21,782 bases of DNA from Avoscillospira sp045530865 (GCA_045530865.1 JAZSCX010000010.1:1-21782); one strand, 5' to 3'; counted from the first letter of the stretch, positions 1 through 6,901 are shown. Made by a program: numbers and translations. Notes: a model not told the origin generated them from the letters alone.

Positions 1-11
1 GGTACTCTTTT

Positions 12-87
12 TGGAGCTGTTAGGCAGATTTGAACTGCCGACCTCGTCATTACCAATGACGCGCTCTACCGACTGAGCTATAACAGC
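12..87 (-). tRNA. tRNA-Thr (anticodon GGT)
   Basis: The minus strand folds as a complete cloverleaf. The acceptor arm is GCTGTTA paired with TAACAGC. The D-arm contains AGCTCAGTCGGTAGAGC, and the T-arm loop is TTCAAAT. The anticodon stem CGTCA/TGACG encloses the loop TTGGTAA, giving anticodon GGT (threonine). The discriminator is T and the 3' CCA is encoded in the DNA (complement of 12-14). The gene is monocistronic as far as can be seen; the window edge hides what lies downstream. Confidence 0.97.
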
Positions 88-110
88 ATCGCTTCGCAAT
101 CAGCTTCATT

Positions 111-138
111 ATTATAGCACGGACTCGAAAAATGTCAA
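111..138 (-). promoter_or_regulatory. Promoter of tRNA-Thr
   Basis: Reading the minus strand, TTGACA (133-138) and TATAAT (111-116) are separated by 16 bases. Both hexamers match the housekeeping sigma consensus exactly. The start of transcription would fall near 104, about 17 bases before the mature tRNA 5' end. Confidence 0.85.
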
Positions 139-159
139 GCATTATTTTTATTTATTTTT

Positions 160-188
160 AAAAGGGCAGGCTGTGAGCCTGCCCTTTT
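160..188 (-). terminator. Terminator after the DHHW gene
   Basis: A perfect 12-bp stem, AAAAGGGCAGGC with GCCTGCCCTTTT, encloses a 5-base loop. It starts four bases after the stop codon of the DHHW gene. The U-tract is formed by the end of the stem itself. Confidence 0.8.
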
Positions 189-192
189 CAGA

Positions 193-1704
193 TCAATCAT
201 ACACGCCTGCCAGTCGGTTCAGATACCGGACATAGGGACTGCTGCTGACCATAAACGGATAGTTGATGACCACCAGATCGTTCACGCCATGCTCCGCCGC
301 AAGGGTCGCCAGATCCAGAGAGGGCTTCTCCTCCCGGTTGAACTCTCTGGGATCCACAATAATGATCTTGCTGTAGTGGCTGGTGAGGAACGGAACGAAA
401 GCATTGCCGTAGGACTCCTTCAGCACCATGCAGACCGGGCCTTCCACATCGGTCTCCACCACCGTCAGGGGATGGTCGCCGCCAAGGAAGCACAGATACT
501 TGTTGGTCTGGTTCTGGGCGATCTCATGGAAGATCACTTCTGCGAGGTACGCCGGCGAAGCCGTGCTGCCGCTGAAATAGTACTTGACCGACGTATCTAC
601 GATAGGTTCATAGTACGTCAGCGTATCTGGATTGTTTTTCAGAACATTACTCTGCGGATACTGGGACGTCCATGCGTACATGGTACCAAGGAAACCGGTA
701 TATTCACCGGTTTCAAACTGATCCAGTTCCACCGCTTCCAGCCCTGTTGCTTCGCAATAGGCCGTATAGGCATAGTAGGCGCCCAGCTGCGTCCAGTGGT
801 GATCGGTGCGGAAATAGATATATTCGTCCTTGTGCTTTTTCAGCACGGAATAGGCATCGACCGTGACGATCCGCTCATCCATGTTCTCGTAGCAATGCTC
901 GATCATGACCTGCTGATCGCTGACGCCGGAGTGCATGTCCTTGGGAGAATAGAACTGGGCGGCGTTGGGGGTCAGCAGGGAGATCACGCGAACCTCATCG
1001 CCCAGTGCATCCTGCAGATTGCCGACAGCCTTTGCATAGTCCTCCACAATGGAATACGTGGCATAGGGTACATCCATGGCCCGGTCGCCCACGATAATGA
1101 CGGAACCGGCGGCATAGTATTCCAGATCCTCCGTATCATCCACCTCCGGATCCTCGGGCGGATCCTCCGTTTCCTCCGGAGGCTCCTCCTGCTGGGGCGG
1201 ATCCGTTTCCGGCGGCGTGGTTTCTTCCGGAGGCGTAGTTTCTTCGGGAGGTATGGTTTCCTCAGGAGGCTGCTGCTCCGGATCGTCCGGCTGTACCGGG
1301 TCATCCGGTAACTGCGGCTCCTGCGGTTCTTCGGGCTTCACGGGCTCCACGGGATCCATAGGCAGACCGGGCAGAGATGCACCACCCTGCTCTGCGCCGC
1401 CCTGATAATCCAGAACCAGCATATTGTTTTCTTCTCCGCCGCCGGAGTAGTGATAGAACCCGTTGAGCTTCTGGTTGGCGCCCAGCAGCATCTCCCGGCC
1501 GGGGAAGGTATCGGAGTAATAGGTTTCCAACTCTGTCAGGTAGTCACCGTTCAGGAGGGCTTCCCACGAAAACTCCGGCAGGGATGCCAGTTTCCGGTTT
1601 TCCGTCTGGGATTCTGTAGGATCCTCATCCACCAGCGAGATGGCACCGACAGCCAGAACGCCTGCCAGCAAAAGGACAAGCAATGCAGTATAAAGTTTTT
1701 TCAA
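193..1704 (-). CDS. DHHW family protein, putative partner in cell-surface polymer O-acylation
   Basis: A 503-residue protein with one N-terminal membrane segment (about 4-25) and an otherwise extracellular chain. It carries the family signature DHHW at 301-304 and a second block, KESYGNAFVPFL, at 429-440. Asp301, His303 and Ser431 are the expected catalytic residues of AlgX/AlgJ-like SGNH-type acetyltransferases. Family knowledge says these accept an acyl group exported by an MBOAT partner, and the gene directly upstream is such an MBOAT. The start is TTG, chosen because AGGAGGGC lies just before it. The gap to the MBOAT stop is only 15 bases, so the two are co-transcribed. Unusually, residues 115-190 are a Pro/Glu-rich stretch with PPEETT repeats between the N-terminal part and the catalytic part. 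Its polymer substrate is unknown. Confidence 0.85.
   Translation of the reverse strand: MKKLYTALLVLLLAGVLAVGAISLVDEDPTESQTENRKLASLPEFSWEALLNGDYLTELETYYSDTFPGREMLLGANQKLNGFYHYSGGGEENNMLVLDYQGGAEQGGASLPGLPMDPVEPVKPEEPQEPQLPDDPVQPDDPEQQPPEETIPPEETTPPEETTPPETDPPQQEEPPEETEDPPEDPEVDDTEDLEYYAAGSVIIVGDRAMDVPYATYSIVEDYAKAVGNLQDALGDEVRVISLLTPNAAQFYSPKDMHSGVSDQQVMIEHCYENMDERIVTVDAYSVLKKHKDEYIYFRTDHHWTQLGAYYAYTAYCEATGLEAVELDQFETGEYTGFLGTMYAWTSQYPQSNVLKNNPDTLTYYEPIVDTSVKYYFSGSTASPAYLAEVIFHEIAQNQTNKYLCFLGGDHPLTVVETDVEGPVCMVLKESYGNAFVPFLTSHYSKIIIVDPREFNREEKPSLDLATLAAEHGVNDLVVINYPFMVSSSPYVRYLNRLAGVYD
1198..1269 (-). repeat. 18-base tandem repeat coding PPEETT units
   Basis: Four imperfect copies of an 18-base unit lie inside the DHHW gene and encode PPEETI, PPEETT, PPEETT and PPETDP (residues 146-169). 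They form the core of a longer Pro/Glu/Asp-rich linker. Because the unit is a multiple of three, copy-number change would alter linker length without a frameshift. Confidence 0.75.
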
Positions 1705-1719
1705 GCTGCTGCCCTCCTG

Positions 1720-3162
1720 TCAGAATCGATAGTACAAGAATGCGCTGAAGCCGCTTCCCACCAAAGAAATGGTGGACAGCACCAGCAATGTCACACAGAA
1801 CACATAGGTGACGACCACATAGACCTTCTGCTTGGGGCCGTTGGGGTTTTTATCCGCACAGATCAGGCCAAAGGCCTGTCCCAGAATTCTGGGAAGCGGC
1901 GTGGAGCCCAGAATACACAGCAGAAGCAGAGGAATATTGTTGACCAGCATAATACGGGTCTGGGTATTAAAGAAGCCAACGCCGCTGAAGCCGAAGAGAT
2001 TGCCAAAGGCCTCCCACAGGCGTCCAAAGTCCGTAAAGTAGAAGATGGTCCAGCCGATGATCACGAGGAACATAGTGCCAAGCTGCCGCAGCAGTCGGGG
2101 CACACGCTTCAGGCTCTTCAACAAGGGCTTTTCAATGGCCAGCAGCACGAAGAAATACAGGCCCCACAGCAGGAAATTCCAGCTGGCACCATGCCACAGG
2201 CCGGTGAGGCTCCAGACCACCAGCATATTCAGCACCTGATGCTTCCGGTTGCCGCCCAGCGGGATATAGACATAGTCCCGGAAGAACGTACTAAGAGAAA
2301 TGTGCCATCTGCGCCAGAAATCCGTGATGGAAGCGGCGGTATAGGGCAGATTGAAGTTCTCGTTATACCGGAAGCCGAAGATCCGACCAAGGCCGATGGC
2401 CATATCGGAATAGCCGGAGAAATCGAAGTATATCTGGAAGGTAAACATGATCACGCCCAGCCAGGTGCCCACCACCGTGGTATTGGCAAGGACACCGTCC
2501 AGCAGCTGGCTCACCACACCGAAGGCATGGTCGGCAATGAGGATTTTCTTGGCAAGGCCGGTGGAGAACCGGATCAGGCCGTAGAACAGATCCTCCCGGG
2601 TGGTTTTCCGGGTGTCCATCTGGGCCTCGATATCGGCATAGCGGACGATGGGGCCGGCAATGAGCTGCGGGAACATGGACAGGTACACCACAAACTTCAC
2701 AAAAGAGCGCTGCACCTTCACATGGCCGCGGTAGACATCGATCACATAGCTCATGGCCTGGAAAGTATAGAAGGAAATGCCAATGGGCAATGCGATCTTC
2801 GGCACCGGCAGCCCCAGTCCGGTCAGCTGGTTGAAGGTGCCCACAAACAGTCCGGCATATTTGAACACCGCCAGAGATGCCAGATTCACGGCAACTGCCA
2901 GAATCAGCTGGCCCTTTCTCTTCCCGGTCGAATCGGTTTTACCCAGCAGACAGCCCATGCCATAGTTGAAAGCGGCAGAGCCCAGCAGCAGAAATACATA
3001 GACCGGTTCGCCCCATGCATAGAAGAAAAAGCTGAAAATGACCAGCACAATATTTTTAGCTGTCATCCCACGGGCGCAGAAATACGCCAGCAGACACAGC
3101 GGTAAAAACAAAAAAATCAGACTGGAAAAGACCACAGCAACAGACCCCAACTCAAAAAGCAT
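1720..3162 (-). CDS. MBOAT family O-acyltransferase (AlgI/DltB-like)
   Basis: A 480-residue polytopic membrane protein of usual length for the family. Visible blocks are DFSGYSDMAIG (247-257), DFWRRWHISLSTFFRDYVYI (281-300) and GLWHGASWNF (321-330). His324 in the WHG motif matches the conserved catalytic histidine of AlgI and DltB, and His287 is also conserved. Members move an acyl group across the membrane to a periplasmic or extracellular acceptor protein, here presumably the DHHW protein encoded 15 bases downstream. No convincing ribosome binding site precedes the ATG (ATGTAA lies just upstream). A GTG start at VVFSSLIFLF, closer to typical family N-termini, is possible, so the start is uncertain. 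The acyl donor and polymer cannot be read from sequence. Confidence 0.92.
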   Translation of the reverse strand: MLFELGSVAVVFSSLIFLFLPLCLLAYFCARGMTAKNIVLVIFSFFFYAWGEPVYVFLLLGSAAFNYGMGCLLGKTDSTGKRKGQLILAVAVNLASLAVFKYAGLFVGTFNQLTGLGLPVPKIALPIGISFYTFQAMSYVIDVYRGHVKVQRSFVKFVVYLSMFPQLIAGPIVRYADIEAQMDTRKTTREDLFYGLIRFSTGLAKKILIADHAFGVVSQLLDGVLANTTVVGTWLGVIMFTFQIYFDFSGYSDMAIGLGRIFGFRYNENFNLPYTAASITDFWRRWHISLSTFFRDYVYIPLGGNRKHQVLNMLVVWSLTGLWHGASWNFLLWGLYFFVLLAIEKPLLKSLKRVPRLLRQLGTMFLVIIGWTIFYFTDFGRLWEAFGNLFGFSGVGFFNTQTRIMLVNNIPLLLLCILGSTPLPRILGQAFGLICADKNPNGPKQKVYVVVTYVFCVTLLVLSTISLVGSGFSAFLYYRF

Positions 3163-3183
3163 TTACATAATTTCGGTGCTTAT

Positions 3184-3212
3184 AATCTATCAAACTCTAT
3201 TCCCTTTTTCAA
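3184..3212 (-). promoter_or_regulatory. Possible promoter of the MBOAT-DHHW operon
   Basis: On the minus strand TTGAAA (3207-3212) and TAGATT (3184-3189) are 17 bases apart. Transcription would begin near 3177, leaving a leader of only about 15 bases without a ribosome binding site. Other AT-rich hexamers nearby make the assignment tentative. Confidence 0.4.
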
Positions 3213-3250
3213 GACCTTTTTCGACATTTTTCTACAGATTCTATAATATG

Positions 3251-3292
3251 ACAAAAATGTAATATTTTTCACCAATATGGTGACATTTTTGT
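3251..3292. promoter_or_regulatory. Interlocking inverted repeats between MBOAT and DeoR genes
   Basis: Two inverted repeats overlap here. ACAAAAATGT (3251-3260) is repeated inverted as ACATTTTTGT (3283-3292), and TCACC-AATAT-GGTGA (3269-3283) sits inside. Their centres differ by a few bases, so they do not form one simple hairpin. They lie in the AT-rich divergent spacer upstream of both transcription units and could be operator sites. No binding protein can be assigned. Apart from this and the two promoters, the 343 bases between the genes show nothing else. Confidence 0.4.
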
Positions 3293-3426
3293 TACAATTT
3301 ATCAAGTTTTTGAAACATACGGTGTTTTGTTGTTTTGGCGTGTATTTTACCGTTTTTGCTTGACATAATCTCGTCTTTCTATCCCCTTTTAACCGCTAGA
3401 TATTGTGTTTTTTTCAAATCAAAGCC

Positions 3427-3455
3427 TTGCAACCCGCGTTTCACCATGCTATAAT
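3427..3455 (+). promoter_or_regulatory. Promoter of the DeoR-family gene
   Basis: TTGCAA (3427-3432) and TATAAT (3450-3455) are spaced by 17 bases. Transcription would begin near 3462, which makes the upstream in-frame ATG at 3467 an unlikely start and supports the ATG at 3506. Confidence 0.75.
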
Positions 3456-3505
3456 GATGTTGATTTATGTGGGATTTTATTCCACAGAGAAGGGGGCGCC
3501 GTCCT

Positions 3506-4273
3506 ATGCTGGCAATCGAGCGCAAAAATGAGATCCTGAACAAACTGCGTTTGGAGCAGCGCGTCCTGGTCAACGAACTGGCTGCACACTATAACGTTAC
3601 CGAGGAAACGATTCGCCGGGATCTGGATAAACTGGAAAAAGAAGGCTACGCCACCAAAACCTACGGCGGCGCCATCTGGGGCAACAGCACCAAGCTGGAT
3701 CTCAGCTACACCGTCCGCAACAAAACCAACGTGGAGGCAAAAAATGCCATCGCAAAGATCATCAGCGATATGATCTGCGACGGCGACCATCTGATGCTGG
3801 ATGACAGCTCTACCTCCCTGTATGTGGCCAAGCAGCTGAAGGAAAAGCAGAATCTGACCATTATCACCTATTCTGCCGAGATCGTGGCAGAGCTGTCCGG
3901 CGTGGAGGGCTTTACCATTCTCTGCACCGGCGGTCAGCTGCGCCCCGGTTCTCTGGCCTTTGAAGGACATCAGGTCGTGCAGACCCTGTCCCGATATCAT
4001 GTGGATAAGGCCATTCTCTCCTGCAAGGGCATCCACCCCGACGGCGGTATCACCGATTCCGCCGAGGTTCACGCCCTGTCCAAGCAGGCCATGCTCCGTG
4101 CCGCCGACCAGTCCATTCTTGCGGTGGACAGCTCCAAATTCGATAAAATCTCCTTTGTCCGCACCACTGCACTGGATGGTGTGCAGACTGTGGTGACCAA
4201 TCAGCGCCCCGGCGGCGAATGGGAGACCGTTCTCCGAGAAAACAACGTTTCCTGCCTCTATCCCAGAGATTGA
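3506..4273 (+). CDS. DeoR family transcriptional regulator
   Basis: A 255-residue protein of normal DeoR length. The N-terminal winged helix-turn-helix (about 1-57) contains VNELAAHYNVTEETIRRDLD and the family's YGGA turn. The C-terminal half is the sugar-phosphate-sensing DeoRC domain, with DDSSTS in the phosphate-loop position, TGGQLRPGSLAFEG, and GIHPDGGITDSAEV. Members usually repress sugar or sugar-phosphate genes and release DNA when bound to a phosphorylated sugar. The start is set at ATG 3506, preceded by GAAGGGGG. The gene stands alone between a divergent O-acyltransferase operon and a convergent ECF gene, with no sugar kinase or PTS gene next to it, so its target is unknown; autoregulation or control of the divergent operon is possible. 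Confidence 0.93.
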   Translation: MLAIERKNEILNKLRLEQRVLVNELAAHYNVTEETIRRDLDKLEKEGYATKTYGGAIWGNSTKLDLSYTVRNKTNVEAKNAIAKIISDMICDGDHLMLDDSSTSLYVAKQLKEKQNLTIITYSAEIVAELSGVEGFTILCTGGQLRPGSLAFEGHQVVQTLSRYHVDKAILSCKGIHPDGGITDSAEVHALSKQAMLRAADQSILAVDSSKFDKISFVRTTALDGVQTVVTNQRPGGEWETVLRENNVSCLYPRD

Positions 4274-4280
4274 TTTTGTC

Positions 4281-4307
4281 GGCGGCCAAGGGTCTGGCCG
4301 CCCTACA
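4281..4307 (+). repeat. Short hairpin repeat, copy 1 (CGCCCTACA end)
   Basis: GGCGGCCA and TGGCCGCC form a perfect 8-bp hairpin with a 6-base loop, followed by CTACA. The same arrangement, a GC-rich perfect hairpin ending in CGCCC(C)TAC, recurs at 6358, 9427 and 9971, with a related form at 9127. It lies between two convergent genes. Confidence 0.65.
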
Positions 4308-4324
4308 ATATGATTTTTTAGACA

Positions 4325-4360
4325 AGCAAGCACCACGCGCAAATGCGCGTGGTGCTTGCT
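4325..4360. terminator. Strong hairpin between convergent genes
   Basis: A perfect 16-bp stem, AGCAAGCACCACGCGC with its exact complement, has loop AAAT and starts one base after the ECF gene's stop codon on the minus strand. It is placed to end both the DeoR and the ECF transcripts. Neither side has a clear T-tract, so intrinsic termination is likely but not certain. Confidence 0.55.
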
Positions 4361-4361
4361 A

Positions 4362-4931
4362 TCACTCTATGGTATCCAGATGCTGCTTATGCAAGGCTTT
4401 GCGAATGGCCAGTGCCAGCACCGGCGCAATGATGATGGCCACTGCCGCGTTGAAGCCGGTGGCAGGGAGCTTCATGACCACCGTGGCAAGGGCAGCAGCA
4501 GGCTCCAGACCATGAAGCAGCAGGCCGGAGTAGAAATAGCTCTTGGCCAGATACAGCGCCGCATAGGCAGCTGCGCCTGCAATGGTGGCAAGCAGTGCCC
4601 GGACATAGCCCCAGCTGTCCGGCTTTCCGCAGCGGATCACCAGACCTGCCGCCATACCGTAGGCAAATTTCATCAGGAACGTGATCCAGCATTCGGAGAT
4701 ATACAAGGGGTTAAACATATCATAAATGGCAGAACCCAGGCCGGCTGCCATGCCGCCCCACCAGGGACCCAGCAGGATACCGGACAGCGCACAAAGAATA
4801 TTGCCCAGATGGAACGATGTGGTTCCCGCAATATCCAGCGGCAAAGTGATCCGCAGCGCAGAACCCACACAGGTCAGAGCCGCCAGCAAGCCGGTTAGTA
4901 CAATTTTCTTGGTTGTATTTGCTTGTTTCAT
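4362..4931 (-). CDS. ECF transporter S component (substrate-binding membrane subunit)
   Basis: A 189-residue hydrophobic protein with about six membrane segments, the standard size for S components of energy-coupling factor transporters. The block TSFHLGNILCALSGILLGP (about 38-56) followed by GGMAAGLGSAIYDMF is typical of the ECF S-component families (riboflavin-type and related). S components bind a vitamin or cofactor precursor and dock on a shared EcfA-A'-T module. No such module is nearby, so this is a group II solitary S subunit. GGAGGGATG precedes the ATG. The substrate cannot be named from sequence. A promoter with an overlapping inverted repeat lies upstream, suggesting repression by a substrate-linked regulator. 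Confidence 0.85.
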   Translation of the reverse strand: MKQANTTKKIVLTGLLAALTCVGSALRITLPLDIAGTTSFHLGNILCALSGILLGPWWGGMAAGLGSAIYDMFNPLYISECWITFLMKFAYGMAAGLVIRCGKPDSWGYVRALLATIAGAAAYAALYLAKSYFYSGLLLHGLEPAAALATVVMKLPATGFNAAVAIIIAPVLALAIRKALHKQHLDTIE

Positions 4932-4963
4932 GGTACATCCCTCCGGACGTTTGGTATGTACCC

Positions 4964-5002
4964 ATTATAGCGCAATCTGACCTTAAATAAATGGTCAGAT
5001 TG
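4964..5002 (-). promoter_or_regulatory. Promoter -10 and candidate operator of the ECF gene
   Basis: The minus strand carries TATAAT at 4964-4969. Immediately upstream is a perfect inverted repeat, CAATCTGACC (4973-4982) and GGTCAGATTG (4993-5002), with a 10-base AT-rich centre that covers the expected -35 position. No good -35 hexamer is visible at 17 bases. There is no T-tract after the repeat on either strand, so it fits an operator better than a terminator of the gene upstream. Confidence 0.6.
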
Positions 5003-5024
5003 TGTCTATTTTATATAGCCAGAT

Positions 5025-5735
5025 TTATCCAAAGGCACGGAGCAGATACAAAATCACCATATGCGCCGGATAGAATACATAGGAGCTATACTGCAGCACC
5101 GTGTTCCGGGGGCCTTTTTCTCCATTATACAGCCAGATAGGGATCAGCGCCAGAATCGCAAAAGCCTGTGCAGGGATCTCCAAAGTGCCGACAAGGAACA
5201 TTCTCCCCTCTGCGAATACGCCGTGCAGCAGGATCATCGCCAGCAGCTGCGCCGGTTTTGCGCCGGGGAAGCCCCGCAGAACACCAAACGCAATCACAGT
5301 CAGCACACCCAGATACCCGTAATCCACAAAACCAATCGCTCCGCCTGCCGTCACCAGCAGCACAATCAGCAGTGCTTTCCACCAGCCACCGTTCCGTCTG
5401 GCCTGATCAACGGCACGGATGCCCAGCAGACCCAGCAGCAGCGTGAACATCACATTCTGATGGAACGGGTAAATGGGAGAACTCGCAAACATCAGATTGA
5501 ACGGGATCTCCGAAATCAGTGCAAAAATCAGCAGACGCAGGGCGTAGCGCTTGAAATTAGACGTATGGAAATAGCCCTCCGCGATCTGGAAGGCAAAAAT
5601 TGGAAAGGCCAGCCGTCCGATATAGGTCATCCAATCATTTCCGGGCACAATCGTTGCCCAAAGATGATCCGTCAGCATCAGTACCAGCGCCAGAATCCGC
5701 AGGTAAAACGCGTTCAGAGGCAGTTTTTTCTGCAT
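5025..5735 (-). CDS. TraX family membrane protein
   Basis: A 236-residue integral membrane protein with about seven hydrophobic segments. The N-terminal part has LRILALVLMLTDH, IGRLAFPIFAFQIAEGY and ALRLLIFALISEIPFNLM, the signature order of the TraX family. The founding member is the F-plasmid pilin N-acetyltransferase, but the many chromosomal Clostridia members have no known pilin link, and none is present here. The start at 5735 is preferred over one 54 bases upstream because AAAGGATGGGG lies before it and the upstream start would lie inside the promoter-proximal leader. It has its own promoter, divergent from rpiB. Function: probable acyltransfer to an unknown surface substrate, by family only. 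Confidence 0.87.
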   Translation of the reverse strand: MQKKLPLNAFYLRILALVLMLTDHLWATIVPGNDWMTYIGRLAFPIFAFQIAEGYFHTSNFKRYALRLLIFALISEIPFNLMFASSPIYPFHQNVMFTLLLGLLGIRAVDQARRNGGWWKALLIVLLVTAGGAIGFVDYGYLGVLTVIAFGVLRGFPGAKPAQLLAMILLHGVFAEGRMFLVGTLEIPAQAFAILALIPIWLYNGEKGPRNTVLQYSSYVFYPAHMVILYLLRAFG

Positions 5736-5760
5736 AAATCCCCATCCTTTCTTTTTTTGC

Positions 5761-5789
5761 ATTGTAGCACGAACAGAAGAAAAGTACAA
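5761..5789 (-). promoter_or_regulatory. Promoter of the TraX-family gene
   Basis: On the minus strand TTGTAC (5784-5789) and TACAAT (5761-5766) are spaced by 17 bases, about 26 bases upstream of the chosen start. It is back to back with the rpiB promoter. Confidence 0.65.
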
Positions 5790-5794
5790 CCCAC

Positions 5795-5823
5795 TTGCGC
5801 TTTCCTTTCAATATGGCTATAAT
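5795..5823 (+). promoter_or_regulatory. Promoter of rpiB
   Basis: TTGCGC (5795-5800) and TATAAT (5818-5823) are spaced by 17 bases. The ribosome binding site AGGAGG follows at 5839-5844. Confidence 0.75.
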
Positions 5824-5852
5824 ATAAGAAAAACCACTAGGAGGAACAACAA

Positions 5853-6287
5853 ATGATTGCAATCGGCTGCGACCACGGCGCATTCGCCCTGAAAGAAAAA
5901 CTGAAAGAACACCTGACCGCCCGCGGTCTGGAATACAAGGATTTCGGCACCTATTCTCTGGACAGCTGCGACTATCCCGACTTCGGTGCTGCCGCCGCCA
6001 AGGCTGTGGCCTCCGGCGAGTGTGACCGGGGTATCGTCATGTGTACCACCGGCATCGGCATTTCCATCTCCGCCAACAAAGTCAAGGGTATTCGCTGCGC
6101 CCTGCTTTCCGACAAAATGTCCGCCCGCCTGACCCGTGAGCACAACGACACCAACATGATGGCCATCGGCGCAGCCGTGGTCGGCGAAAAGCTGGCGCTG
6201 GAGATCGTGGACGTGTGGCTGGACACCGCTTTTGAGGGCGGCCGCCATCAGAGACGCGTGGACAAGATCATGGCACTAGAAGACTAA
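5853..6287 (+). CDS. rpiB: Ribose-5-phosphate isomerase B (RpiB/LacAB family)
   Basis: A 144-residue protein, full length for the family. It starts with MIAIGCDHGAFALKE, carrying the CDHG substrate-binding motif. Further on come VMCTTGIGISISANK (62-76), in which Cys64 aligns with the catalytic base cysteine, and REHNDTNMMAIGA (95-107), with the conserved His97 and Asn98. The enzyme interconverts ribose 5-phosphate and ribulose 5-phosphate in the non-oxidative pentose phosphate pathway; close relatives use allose or galactose 6-phosphates, which sequence reading cannot exclude. AGGAGG is eight bases before the ATG. The gene is monocistronic, with its own promoter and a strong terminator. Confidence 0.95.
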   Translation: MIAIGCDHGAFALKEKLKEHLTARGLEYKDFGTYSLDSCDYPDFGAAAAKAVASGECDRGIVMCTTGIGISISANKVKGIRCALLSDKMSARLTREHNDTNMMAIGAAVVGEKLALEIVDVWLDTAFEGGRHQRRVDKIMALED

Positions 6288-6299
6288 ATCGATATTCCC

Positions 6300-6343
6300 A
6301 AAGGGGCTGTTGCAAAATGGTGCAGCAGCCCCTTTGCTTTTTT
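6300..6343 (+). terminator. Terminator of rpiB
   Basis: AAAGGGGCTGTTGCA and TGCAGCAGCCCCTTT pair over 15 positions with one G-U wobble and a 6-base loop, followed by GCTTTTTT. It begins 13 bases after the rpiB stop. Confidence 0.92.
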
Positions 6344-6357
6344 CTACATCCTGCGGA

Positions 6358-6407
6358 TGTAGGGGCGGTCATTGACCGCCCGCGGGCGACTAATAGTCGC
6401 CCCTACA
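6358..6407. repeat. Hairpin repeat, copy 2, with 10-base terminal inverted repeats
   Basis: This 50-base element is bounded by the perfect inverted repeats TGTAGGGGCG and CGCCCCTACA. Inside are two further perfect hairpins in series, GGGCGGTCA/TGACCGCCC and GGGCGACTA/TAGTCGCCC. It is the largest member of the short hairpin family in this window and lies between the rpiB terminator and the next promoter. Confidence 0.75.
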
Positions 6408-6457
6408 GATTCTACCGAGCATTTCTCGATTTTTGCGGCAACCGTTCTCTTTTCTCC

Positions 6458-6502
6458 TTGACAAAACGGCATTTTTGTTGTATGGTTAGTTACATAAGTA
6501 AC
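6458..6502 (+). promoter_or_regulatory. Promoter and likely operator of the GntR-ABC operon
   Basis: TTGACA (6458-6463) and TATGGT (6481-6486) are spaced by 17 bases. Directly after the -10 lies GTTAC-ATAA-GTAAC (6489-6502), an inverted repeat centred at the expected transcription start. YtrA-type regulators bind palindromes at their own promoters, so autorepression is the natural reading. Confidence 0.7.
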
Positions 6503-6529
6503 GAACCAACAGACCAAAGGAGGGATGAC

Positions 6530-6901
6530 ATGCAGCAGAGATTGACCGATGACAAGTCCATCTACCTGCAGATCAGTCAGATGATCGAAACGGATATCCT
6601 CCGCGGTATTCTGCTGGAGGAGGAACGGGTCCCCAGCACCAACGAGCTGGCGAAGCTCTATACCATCAACCCCGCCACCGCCGCCAAGGGCATTAACCTG
6701 TTGGTGGATGAGGGCATCCTCTACAAAAAGCGGGGCATCGGCATGTTTGTCTCCCCAGGAGCAACCGAGCGCATTCGCGCAAGACGAAAACAGGAATTCT
6801 ATGAGATCCGACTGGCAAAGCTGCTGGCGGAAGCAAAGAGTCTGGGCATCACCCATCAGGAACTGATCGACCAACTCAAAAAAGGAGGCAACCATGAGTA
6901 A
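6530..6901 (+). CDS. GntR family transcriptional regulator, YtrA subfamily
   Basis: A 123-residue protein with a GntR winged helix (about 10-78) containing IYLQISQMIETDILRG, VPSTNELAKLYTINPATAAK and GILYKKRGIGMFV. It is followed only by a short helical tail, the small effector-less layout of the YtrA subfamily, whose members sit next to ABC transporter genes. The start at 6530 follows AAAGGAGG. Upstream in-frame extension would run back through the promoter and hairpin repeat, so it was discarded. The last eight bases overlap the ABC ATPase gene (ATGAGTAA), giving tight translational coupling. It likely represses this operon until an envelope or antibiotic signal relieves it; the signal is unknown. 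Confidence 0.93.
   Translation: MQQRLTDDKSIYLQISQMIETDILRGILLEEERVPSTNELAKLYTINPATAAKGINLLVDEGILYKKRGIGMFVSPGATERIRARRKQEFYEIRLAKLLAEAKSLGITHQELIDQLKKGGNHE

Noticed and set aside
289..1311. 340-codon plus-strand open frame opposite the DHHW gene
   Set aside because: A shadow frame of a GC-rich gene; no family motif, and Arg/Leu-rich repeats that simply mirror the PPEETT repeats.
1450..3105. 551-codon plus-strand open frame opposite the MBOAT gene
   Set aside because: It is antisense to a gene with clear MBOAT motifs and has Gln/His-rich low-quality composition and no ribosome binding site.
3467..3505. Longer start for the DeoR-family gene at 3467
   Set aside because: It would lie about five bases from the predicted transcription start with no ribosome binding site, while 3506 has GAAGGGGG before it and a family-typical N-terminus.
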